DNA of 64,000 nt from Solanum dulcamara (lineage: Eukaryota > Streptophyta > Magnoliopsida > Solanales > Solanaceae): positions 87,892,341 through 87,956,340 of the forward strand of contig NC_077237.1 of assembly GCF_947179165.1 (NCBI RefSeq), written 5' to 3'. The notes beneath the pieces were generated by a model. That model was not told the origin of the DNA. It did no database searches and was given only the letters and a program-made list of their open reading frames with translations. The position numbers were made by a program, and so were the translations under genes. This document shows positions 1-11,896 of this stretch, one piece after another (positions within the stretch are counted from its first letter, which is position 1; every line of letters begins with the position of its first letter).

Positions 1-3000
1 GTCGTTACGGATGCTACTATGGAAGAATCCAAAAACATTTTACCTGGACCCCCGGCACCTAAAAAATTTATGTGCTAACACACACGAAAAACTGGCAAAA
101 TCGCCTAATTCCTATTTTATTACCAATAAAATGCTCCTAAACCCCTCTAAAGCACCTCTGGGGCTATTAGATTCGTTCTCCAGGTCGTTACAGACTCTAC
201 TATGGAAAATTTCATAAAAAGTTGATCCGGACCCCCGGCACCTAAAAAATTCGTGGGTTAACACACACGAATTACTGGCAAAATCGCCTAATTCCTATTG
301 CGTCGCCAATAAAATGCTCCTAAACCCTTTTAAAGCGTTGTCGGGGCTACTGGAGTTGTTCTCTAAGTCGTTACGGACGCTACTATGGACGAATCTAAGA
401 AAATTTGACCCGAACCTCTGACACCTAAAAAAACGTGAGCTAACACACGCGAAAATTGGCAAAATTGCCTAATTCCTATTTAATTGCTAATAAAATGCTT
501 TTAAAACCATCTAAAGTGCCTCCGGTGCTACTAGAGTCGTTCCCCAGGTCGTTACGGACGCTACTATATAAGAATCCATGAAAATTCGACCCAAACCCCC
601 AGCACCTAAAAAATCTGTGCGCTAACACACACGAAAAACTAGCAAAATCGCCTAATTCGTATTGCGTCGCCAATAAAATGCTCCTAAACCCCTCTAAAGC
701 GCCACCGGGGCTACTAAAGTCGTTCTTTATCTCGTTACGGACGTTACTACGGAAGAATCAAAGAAAATTCAAATCGGACCCCGGCACCTAAAAAATCAGT
801 GGGTTAACACACACGAAAAACTAGTAAAATCGCCTAATTTCTATTGCATTGCCAATAAAATACTCCTAAAGCCCTCTAAGGCACTGCCGGGGCTACTAGA
901 GTCATTCCCTAGGTCATTACAAATGATACTATGGAAGAATCAGAGAAAATTCAACCCAGACCCTCAGCATCTAAAAAATCTGTGAGCTAACACTCACGAA
1001 AACTTGGCAAAATCACTTAATTCCTATTGTGTCGCTAATAAAATGCTTCTAAACCCTTCTAAAGCGCTGTCGGGGCTACTGAAGTCGTTTCCAAGGTCGT
1101 TACTAACGGTACTATGGAAGAATCCAAGAAAATTCAACCCATAGCTCCGGCACCTAAAGAATCTGTGGGCTGAAAAACTGGCAAAATTGCCTAATTCCTA
1201 TTTTATTGCCAATAAAATGCTCCTAAACCTCTCAAAAGCGCCTCTGGGTTGCTAGATTCGTTCTCGAGGTCGTTACGGATGCTACTGTGGAAGAATCCAA
1301 GAAAATTCAGCCCGGACCCCCGGCATTTAAAAAATCTGTGGACTAACATACATAAAAAACTGGCAAAAACGCCTAATTCCAATAAAATGTTCCTAAACCC
1401 TTCTAAAGCATTGTTAGGGCTACTGAAGTTGTTCCCTTGGTCATTACGGATGCTACTATAGAAGAATCTAAGAAATTTTGACCCGGACCCCCGGCACCTA
1501 AAAATCCGTGGGTTAACACACACGAAAAACAGGCAAATTCGCCTAATTCCTATTGTGCTGCTAATAAACTGCTCTTAAATGCTTCTAAAGCGCCTCTGGG
1601 CTACTAGATTCATTCCCTAGATCATTACGGACGTTACTATAAAAGAATCCAAGAAAGTTTGACCTAGACCCCCGGCACCTTAAAAATCTATAGGTTAACA
1701 CACACGAAAAACAAGCAAAATTGCCCAATTCCTATTGCGTTGCCAATAAAATGCTCCTAAAGACCTCTAAATCACCGTCGGAACTATTGGAGTCATTTCC
1801 TAGGTCGTTACGGATGCTACTATGGAAGATTCCAAGAAAATTCGACCCGGACCTCGGCACCTAAAAAATTCGTGGGTTAACACACACGAAAAACTTACAA
1901 AATTACTTAATTCCTATTGCGTCGCCAATAAAATACTCCTAAACCACTTTAAAGCACCATGGGGGCTACTGGAGTCGTTTCCTAGGTCGTTACGGACGCT
2001 ACTATGGAGAATCTAAGAAAATTCGACCTGAAACCCCTACACCTAAAAAATATGTGGGTTAACACACGAAAAACTTGCAAAATTGTCTAATTCCTATTTC
2101 ATAGCTAATAAAATACTCCTAAACCCCTCTAAAGCCCCTCCAGCGCTACTAGTGTCGTTCCCCAAATCGTTACGGATGCTACTATAGAAGAATCCACGAA
2201 AATTTGACCTGGACCACCTAGGCTAACACACACGAAAAACTGGAAAAATTACCTAATTCCTATTGCGTTGCCAATAAAATGCTCTTAAACCCTTCTAAAG
2301 TACCATCAGGGCTACTGAAGTCGTTCTCTAGGTTATTACGGACGTCCTATGGAATAATACAAGAAAATTTTGACCCATACCCCTGGCACATTAAAAAATT
2401 GTGGGTTAAGACACGAAAAACTAGCAAAATCGGCTAATTTCTATTGCGTCGCCAATAAAATGCTCCTAATCCCTTCTAAAGCATCGCTGGGGCTACCAGA
2501 ATCATTCCCTAGGTCATTAAGGATACTACTATGTAAGAATGGAAGAAAATTTGACTCGGACCCCCGACACCTAAAAAATCTGTGGGCTAACACACACAAA
2601 AAATTGGCAAAATTGCCTAATTCCTATTTCATTGCTAATAAAATGCTCCTAAACCCCTCAAAAGCACCTCTGGGCTACTAGATTCGTTCTCCAGGTCATT
2701 ACAGACGTACTATGGAAGAATCCAAGAAAATTCGGCCCAGACCCCGGCACCTAAAAAATTTATGAGCTAACAAACACGAAAAATTGGCAAAATTGCCTAA
2801 TTCCTATTGTGCCGCCAATAAAATGCTCTTAAATCCTTCTAAAGCGCTGCTAGGGTTACTGGAGTCGTTTCCTAGGACGTTACGGATGCTACTATAGAAT
2901 AATCCAAGAAAATTCGACCCGAACCCCCGGTACCTAAAATATCTGTAGGCTAACACACACGAAAAATTGGCAAAAACGCCTAATTCCTATTGCGTCGCCA

Positions 3001-6000
3001 ATAAAATATTCCTAAACCCTTCTAAAGCGCTGCGGCTACTAAAGTCATTCCCTAGGTTATTAAGGATGCTACTATAGAAGAATCTAAGAAAATTTAACCC
3101 AAACCCCGGCACCTAAAAAATCCGTCGGTTAACACACACGAAAAACTAGCAAAATCTCCTAATTCCTATTGGATTGCCAATAAAATGCTCCTAAACACTT
3201 ATGAAGTGCCTCCGGGGCTACTAGAGTCATTCCCTAGGTCGTTACGGACGCTACTATAGAAAAATCTAAGAAAATTAAACCCGGACCCCCGACACCTAAA
3301 AAATTTGTGGGCTAACACATACGAAAAACTTGCAAAATCACCTAATTCTTATTGCGTCGCTAATAAAATGCTTTTAAACCCTTCTAAAGTGCCACCGGGG
3401 CTACTGGAGTCATTTCCTAGGTCGTTACAGATGCTACTATTGAAGAATCCAAGAAAATTCGACCCAGACCCCTATCACCTAAAAACTCCACAGGCTAAAA
3501 TGCACGAAAAACTAGCAAAATTACCTAATTCCTATTTTATTGCCAATAAAATGCTCCTAAACCTCTCAAAAGTGCCTCTGGGGCTACTATATTCGTTCTC
3601 CTGGTCGTTACGGATGCTACTATGGAAAAATCCAAGAAAATTCAGCTTGCACCCCGGCACCTAAAAAATCTGTGGGCTAACACACATGAAAAACTGGCAA
3701 AAACTCCTAATTCCTATTGCGTCACCAATAAAATATTCCTAAACCCTTCTAAAGCACTATCGGGGCTACTGAAGTCGTTACCTAGGTTGTTACGTACGCT
3801 ACTATGGAAGAATCTAAGAAAATTCGACCCGGACCCCCGGCACCTAAAAAATTCGTGGGTTAACACACACAAAAAACTGGCAAAATCGCATAATTCCTAT
3901 TGCGTCGCTAATAAAATGCACTTAAACCCTTCTAAAGCTCCTCTGGGCTACTAGATTCGTTCCCTAGATCATTACGGACGTTACTATGGAAGAATCCAAG
4001 AAAATTTGACCCAGACCCCCGGCATCTAAAAAATCTATGGGTTAACACACATGAAAAACTAGCAAAATCGTGCAATTCCTATTGCGTTGCCAATAAAATG
4101 CTCTTAAACACCTCTAAATCACCGTTGCAGCTACTGGAGTCTTTCCCTAGGTCTTTACAGATGCTACTATAGAAGATCTAAGAAAATTCGACCCGGACCC
4201 CGGCAACTAAAAAATTTGTGGGCTAATACACACGAAAAACTTGCAAAATTACCTAATTCCTTTTGCGTCGCCAATAAAATGCTCCTAAACCCCTCTAAAG
4301 CACCATCGGGGCTACTGGAGTCAATCCCTAGGTCGTTACGAACGTTACTATTGAAGAATCCAAGAAAATTCGACCCAGACCCCCGCCACCTAAAATATCC
4401 GTGGGTTAACACAGACGAAAACTGGCAAAATCGCCTAATTCCTATTGCGTTGCCAATAAAATGCTCCTAAACCCCTCTAAAGCGCCGTTGGGGCTACTGG
4501 AGTCGTTCCCTAGGTCATTACAAAAGCTACTATTGAAGAATCCTAGAAAATTCAACCCGGACCCCCGACACCTAAAAAATCTGTAGGCTAACACATGAAA
4601 AATTTGGAAAATCGCCTAATTCCTATTGCGTCGTGAATAAAATTCTCCTAAACCCTTCTAAAATGATGCTGGGGCTACTAGAGTCATTTCCTAGGTCGCT
4701 ACGGATGCTACTATGTAATAATCCAAGAAAATTCGACCCGGACCCCCGACACCTAAAAAATCCGTGGGCTAACACACATGAAAAATTGGCAAAATTGCCT
4801 AATTCTATTTTAATGCAAATAAAATGCTCCTAAACCTCTCTAAATGACCTTCGGGGCTACTAGATTCGTCCTCTAGGTCGTTACGGACGCTATTATGCAA
4901 GAATCCACGAAAATTCAACCTGGACCCCCGGTATCTAAAAAATCTCTGGGCTAAAACACACGAAAAATTGGCAAAATCACCTAATTCCTATTTTATTGCC
5001 AATAAAATGCTCTTAAACCCCTCAAAAGCGCCTCTGGGGCTACTAGATTGGTTCTCCAGGTCGTTACGGATGCTACTATTGAAGAATCCAAGAAAATTCA
5101 GCCTGGTCCCCCGGCACCTAAAAAATCTGTGGGCTAACACACACGAATAACTAGCAAAAATGCCTAATTCGTATTGCGTCGCTAATAAAATGCTCCTAAT
5201 CCCTTCTAAAGCGCCGCCGGGGCTACTGGAGTCGTTCCCTAGGTCATTACAGATGCTACTATAGACGAATCCAAGAAAATTTTACTCGGACCCCCGAAAC
5301 CTAAAAAATCCTTGGGCTAACACACACGAAAAACTGGCAAAAACTCCTAATTCCTATTGCGTCACCAATAAAATGTTCCTAAACCCTTCTAAAGCATTGT
5401 CAGGGTTACTGAAGTCCTTACCTAGGTTGTTACGTCCGCTACTATGGAAGAATCTAAGAAAATTTGACCCGTACCCCAGGCACCTAAAAATCAGTGGGTT
5501 AACACACAAGAAAAACAAACAAATTCGCATAATTCCTATTGCGCCGCTAATAAAATGCTCTTAAACCCTTCTAAAGTGCCTCTGGGCTACTAGATTCATT
5601 TCCTAGATCATAACAGACGTTACTATGGAAGAATCCAAGAAAATTTGACCCAGACCCCCGGCACCTAAAAAATCTATGGGTTAACACACACGAAAAACTA
5701 GCAAAATTTTCCAATTCCTATTGCATTGCCAATAAAATACTCCTAAACACCTCTAAATCACCGCCGCGGCTACTGAAGTCTTTCCCTAGGTCTTTACGGA
5801 TGCTACTATGGAAGATCTAAGAAAATTCGACCCGGACCCCGGCAACTAAAAAATTTGTGGGCTAATACACACGAAAAACTTGCAAAATTACGTAATTCCT
5901 ATTGCGTCGCCAATAAAATGCTCCTAAACCCCTCAAAAGCACCACCGGGGCTACTGGAGTCAATCCCTAGGTCGTTACGGACGTTAATATTGAAGAATAC

Positions 6001-9000
6001 AAGAAAATTCGACCAAGACCCCCGCCACCTAAAAAATCTGTGGTTTAACACAGACGAAAACTGGCAAAATCGCCTAATTCCTATTGCATTGCCAATAAAA
6101 TGCTCCTAAACCCCTCTAAAGCACCGTCGGAGCTACTGGAGTCGTTCCCTAGGTCGTTACGAAAGCTACTATGGAAGAATCCAAAAATATTCAACCCGAA
6201 CCCCCGGCACCTAAAAATCTGTAGGCTAGCACATATGAAATATTTGGAAAATCGCCTAATTCCTATGCGTCGCGAATAAAATTCTCCTAAACCCTTCTAA
6301 AATGATGCTGGGGCTACTAGAGTCATTTCCTAGGTCGCTACGGACGCTACTATGTAAGAATCCAAGAAAATTCGACCCGAACCCCCGGCAAATAAAAAAT
6401 CTGTGGGCTAACACACATGAAAAACTAGCAAAACTGCCTAATTCTATTTTAATGCAAATAAAATGCTCTTAAACCTCTCTAAATGACCTTCGGGGCTACA
6501 AGATTCGTCCTTTAGATCGTTACGTACGCTACTATGCAAGAATCCACGAAAATTCAACCTGGACCCCTGGTACCTAAAAAATCTGTGGGCTAACACACAC
6601 GAAAAATTGGCAAAATCACCTAATTCCTATTTTATTGCCAATAAAATGCTCCTAAACCCCTCAAAAGCGCCTCTGGGGCTACTAGATTTGTTCTCCAGGT
6701 CGTTACGGACGCTACTATGAAAGAATCCAAGAAAATTCAGCCTGGTCCCCCGGCACCTAAAAAATCTGTGGGCTAACACATACGAATAACTAGCAAAAAT
6801 GCCTAATTCCTATTGCGTCGCTAATAAAATGCTCCTAATCCTTTCTAAAGTGCCGTCGGGCTACTGGAGTCGTTCCCTAGGTCATTACAGATGCTACTAT
6901 AGAAGAATCCAAGAAAATTTGACTCGGACCCCCGATACCTAAAAAATCCTTGGGCTAACACACACGAAAAACTAGCAAAATTGCCTAATTCCTATTGTGT
7001 CGCCAATAAAATGTTTCTAAACCCTTCTAAAGAAGAATCCAAGAAAATTCAATCCGAACCCCCGGCACCTAAAAGTTTTGTGGGTTAATACACAAAAAAC
7101 TCGCAAAATCGCCTAATTCCTATTTCGTTGCCAATAAAATGCTCCTAAACCCCTTAAAGCGCCGCCGGGGCAACTAGAGTCATTCCTTAAGTCGTTACGG
7201 ATGCTACTATATAAGAATCCAAGAAAATTCAACTCGGACCCCTGGCATCTAAAAATTCTATGGGCTAACACATGAAAAACTAGCAAAATCGCCTAATTCC
7301 TTTTGCGTCGCTAATAAATGCTCTTAAACCCTTCTAAAGCGCCTCTAGTATACTAGATTCATTCCCTAGATCAATACGTACTTTACTATGGAAGAATCCA
7401 AGAAATTTTGACCCGCACCCCCGGCACCTAAAAAATCTGTGGATTAACACACAAGAAAAACTGGCAAAATTGCCTAATTCCTATTTTATTGCCAATAAAA
7501 TACTCCTAAAGTCCTCAAAAGCGCCTCTGGGGCTACTAGATTCGTTCTCCAGGTCGTTATAGACGCTACTATGGACGAATCCAAGAAAATTCAGCCCGTC
7601 CCCCCGGCACCTAAAAAATCTGTGGGCTAACACACATGAAAAACTGGCAAAATCGCCTATTTCCTATTTCGTCGCCAATAAAATGTTCCTAAACCCTTCT
7701 AAAGCGCTGTCGGGGCTACTTGAGTCATTCCCCAGGTCATAACGAATGCTACGATGGAAGATTCCAAAAACATTCGCCCGGACCCCCGGCACCTAAAAAA
7801 TCTGTGGGCTAACAACCTGAAAAACTGGCAAAATCGCCTAATTCCTATTGCGTCGCCAATAAAATGTTCCTAAACCCTTCTAAAGCGCTACCGAAGCAAC
7901 TGGAGTCATTCCCCAGGTCGTTACGAATGCTACTATAGAAAAATCCAAGAAAATTCGACTCGAACCTCCGGCACCTAAAACATCCGTGGCCTAACACATG
8001 AAAAACTGGCAAAATTGCCTAATTCCTATTGCATCGCTAATAAAATGCTCCTAAACCCCTCTAAAGCGCCACCGGGGCTACCAAAGTCGTTCCTAGGTCG
8101 TTGCGGATGCTACTATAGAAGAATCCAAGAAACTTTGATGCAGACCCCCGGCACCTAAAAAATCTGTGGGCTAACACACATAAAAAATTGGCAAAATTGC
8201 CTAATTCCTATTGCATCGTTAATAAAATGCTCCAAAACCCTTGTAAAGCGTCGTCGGGGATACTAGAGTCATTTTATAGGTCGTTACGGAAGTTAGTATG
8301 GAAGAATCCAAGAAATTTCGACCAAGACCCTCGGCACCTAAAATATTTGTGGGCTAACACACACGAAAAACTGAAAAAATTGCCTAATTCCTATTGCATC
8401 GCCAATAAAATGCTCTTAAACCCCTCTAAAGCGCCGCCCGGGCTACTGAAGTCGTTCCCTAGGTCGTTATGGATGCTACTATAGATGAATCAAAAAAAAA
8501 TTGACCCGGACCCCCGATACATTAAAAATCCATGAGTTAACACACACGAAAAACTAGCAAAATCGCCCAATTTATATTGCCTCGCCAATAAAATGCTCCT
8601 AATCCCTTCTAAAGCGCCGCATGGCTACTGGAGTCGTTCCATAGGTCGTTACAGATTCTACTATGAAAGAATCCAATAAAATTCGATCCGGACTCCCGAC
8701 ACCTAAGAAATCTATGGGCTAATACACACGAAAAACTGGCAAAATTGCCTAATTCCTATTGCGTCGCCAATAAAATGCTCCTAAACCCCTTTAAAGCACC
8801 ACCGGGGCTATTGGAGTCAATCCCTAGGTCGTTACGGACGTTGCTATTGAAAAATCTAAGAAATTTCGACCCAGACCCCCGCCACCTAAAAATCCGTGGG
8901 TTAACACAGACGAAAACTAGCAAAATCGCCTAATTCCTATTGCGTTGCCAATAAAATGCTCCTAAACCCCTCTAAAGCACCTCCGGGGCTACTAGAGTCA

Positions 9001-11873
9001 TTCCCCAGGTCGTTACGAATGCTACTATGGAAGAATCAAAGAAATTCAACCCGGACCCCCGGAACCTAAAAATTCTGTGGGCTAACACACACTAAAAACT
9101 GGCAAAATCACCTAATTCCTGTTGCGTCGCTAATAAAATGCTCATAAATGCTTCTAAAGTGTCACTGGGGCTACTGGATTCGTTTCCTAGGTCGTTACAG
9201 ACGCTACTATAGAAGAATCCAAGAAAATTCGACCCGGACCCCTGGCACCTAAAAAATCCGTGGGCTAACTCACACGGAAAAACTGGCAAAATTGCCTAAC
9301 TCCTATTTTATTGCCAATAAAATGCTCCTAAACCCCTCAAAAGCGCCTCTATGGCTAAGAGATTCATTCTCCAGGTCATTATGGACGATACTATGAGAAA
9401 ATCCAAGAAAATTTGGCCCGAACCGCATTCACCTAAATAATCCGTGGGCGTTTGACACACGAAAAATTGGCAAAAATGCCTAATTCCTATTGCGTCGCTA
9501 ATAAAATGCTTCTAAACCCCTCTAAAGCACCACCAGGGCTACTAAATTTGTTCCCTTGGTCGTTACAGATGCTAATATGAAAGAATCCTAGAAAATTCGA
9601 CCCGGACCCCCAATACCTAAAAAATTAATGGGCTAACATACACAAAAAACTGGCAAAATTGCGTCGCCAATAAAATGCTCTTAAACCCCTCTAAAGCACT
9701 GCAGGGGCTACTGAAGTTGTTCCTTAGGTCATTTCGAATGTTAATATGGAAGAATCCAAGAAAATTCGACCCGGACCCCCGCCACCTAAAAAATCTATGG
9801 GCTAACACACACGAAAAATTGGCAAAATCGCCTAATTCCTATTGCATCGCTAATAAAATGCTTCTAAACCCTTCTAAAACGCCGTCAAGGCTACTGGAGT
9901 TGTTTTCTATGTTGTTACGGACCCTACTATGGAAGAATCCAAGAAATTTTGACCCGAATCCTCGACACCTAAAATTTTTGTAGGCTAACACACGCAAAAA
10001 ACTGGCAAAATCGCTTAATTCTAGTTTTATTGCCAATAAAATGCTTCTAAACCTCTCTAAAGCGCCTCTGGGGCTACTAGATTTGTTCTCCAGGTCGTTA
10101 CGGACGCTACATGGAAGAATCCAAGAACATTCGGCCCGGACCCCTCGGCACCTAAAAAATTTGTGTGCTAACACACATGAAAAACTGGCAAAATCGCCTA
10201 ATTTATATTGTGTCTCCAATAAAATGCTCTTAATCCCTTCTAAAGCACTGCTGGGGCTACTGTAGTCGTTCCCTAGGTCGTTACGAATCCTACTATCCAA
10301 GAAAATTTGACCCATACCCCAGCACTTAAAAAATCCGTAGGCTAACACACACGAAAAACTGGCAAAATTGCCTAATTCCTATTTTATTGCCAATAAAATG
10401 CTCCTAAACCCCTAAAAAGCGCCTCTGGGGTTACTAGATTCGTTCTCCATTTCGTTACAGATACTACTATGGAAGAATCTTAGAAATTTCGGCCCGGACC
10501 CCCGGCACCTAAAAAATCTGTGAGCTAACACACACAAAAAACCCGCAAACACGCCTAATTCCTATTGCGTCGCCAATAAAATATTCCTAAACCCTTCTAA
10601 AGCAATGTCGGAGCTACTGGAGTCGCTTCCTAGGTCGTTACAGACTCCACTATGGAATCATTTAAGAAATTTCGACCCGAACCCCCGGCACCTAAAAAAT
10701 CAATGGGCTAACACACACGAAAAACTCGCAAAATCTCCTAATTCCTATTTTATTGCAAATAAAATACTCCTAAACCCTTCAAAAGCACTGTCGGGTCTAT
10801 TGAAGTCGTTCCCTAGGTCGTTACGGACACTACTAAGGAAGAATCCTAGAAAATTAGACCCGGACCCCCGGCAACTAAAAAATCTATGGGCTAACATACA
10901 CGAAAAACTAGAAAATCGTCTAATTCCTATTGCGTCGCTAATAAAATGCTCCTAATCCTTTATAAATCACCACTGGGGTTACTTGAGTCGTTCTCCAGGT
11001 TGTTACGGATGCTACCATGGAAGATTCCAAGAAACTTTGACCCGGACCACCGGCACCTAAAAAATCCATCAGCTAACACACACGAAAAACTGGCAAAATT
11101 ACCTAATTCCTATTGCGTCGCCAATAAAATGCTCCTAAACCTCTCAAAAGCGCCTCTAGGGCTACTAGATTCATTCTCCAGGTCGTTACGGATGCTACTA
11201 TGAAAGAATCAAAGAAAATTCGTCTTGGACCCCCCTCACCTAAAAACTCTGTGGGCGTTTAACACACACGAAAAACTGAAAAAAATGCCTAATTCCTATT
11301 GCATCGCCAATAAAATGTTCCTAAACCCTTCTAAAGTGCTTCCGGGGATACTGAAGTCGTTTCCTAGGTCGTTACGGATGCTACTATGAAAGAATCCAAA
11401 AATATTCGACCTGGACCCCTGGCACCCAAAAAAATTGTGGGCTAACATACACGAAAAACTAGCAAAATCGCCAAATTTCTATTGCGTCGCTAATAAAATG
11501 CTCTTAATGCCTTCTAAGGCGCCGCTGGGGCTACTGGAGTCGTTCCCTAGGTCATTACGGATGCTACTATAGAAGAATCCAACAAAATTTGTTCTGGACC
11601 CCCAACACCTAAAAAATCCATGGGCTAACACACACGAAAAACTGGCAAAGTTGCCTAATTCCTATTTCATTGCAAATAAAATGCTCCTAGACCCCTCTAA
11701 AGCACCTCCGGGGCTACTAGATTCATTCCCGGGTTGTTACGGACGCTACTATGGAACAATCCAAGAAACTTCGATCCGGACCCCCGGCACCTAAAAAATA
11801 TGTGGGCTAACACACATGAAAAACTAAAAAATCACTTAATTCCTATTGCGTCGCCAATAAAATGCTCCTAAAG
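1..11873 (+). repeat. Tandem satellite array, block A (~183-bp monomer)
   Basis: About 65 head-to-tail monomers of 182-183 bp fill this block. Landmarks recurring once per monomer are CCTAGGTCGTTACGGATG, GGGCTAACACACACGAAAAA, CCTAATTCCTATTGCGTCGC and AATAAAATGCTCCTAAACCC. Copies differ by scattered substitutions and 1-2 base indels, so the block is old or loosely homogenised. All copies read in the same orientation, and the window begins inside a monomer. Subtelomeric satellites of similar unit length are described in Solanaceae (potato CL14, tobacco HRS60). I cannot confirm identity with either from memory. Short open frames of 60-170 codons in the block come from the monomer itself and are not genes. 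Confidence 0.97.
3690..6970 (+). repeat. 1.64-kb tandem segmental duplication (nine-monomer higher-order unit)
   Basis: Private variants recur at a constant offset of about 1640 bp, which is nine monomers. Examples are AAAACTCCTAATTCC at about 3702 and 5341, AAAATGATGCTGGGG at about 4660 and 6299, TTTTAATGCAAATAAAATG at about 4807 and 6446, CACAGACGAAAACTGG at about 4411 and 6052, and GACCTTCGGGG at about 4847 and 6486. Unit 1 is roughly 3690-5330 and unit 2 roughly 5330-6970. The copies share rare indels but have since diverged at scattered positions. Outside these limits the offset match breaks down. The pattern is expected from a single unequal exchange. Confidence 0.85.
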
Positions 11874-11896
11874 CACTTAAGCTTCAGCAGGTCAGC

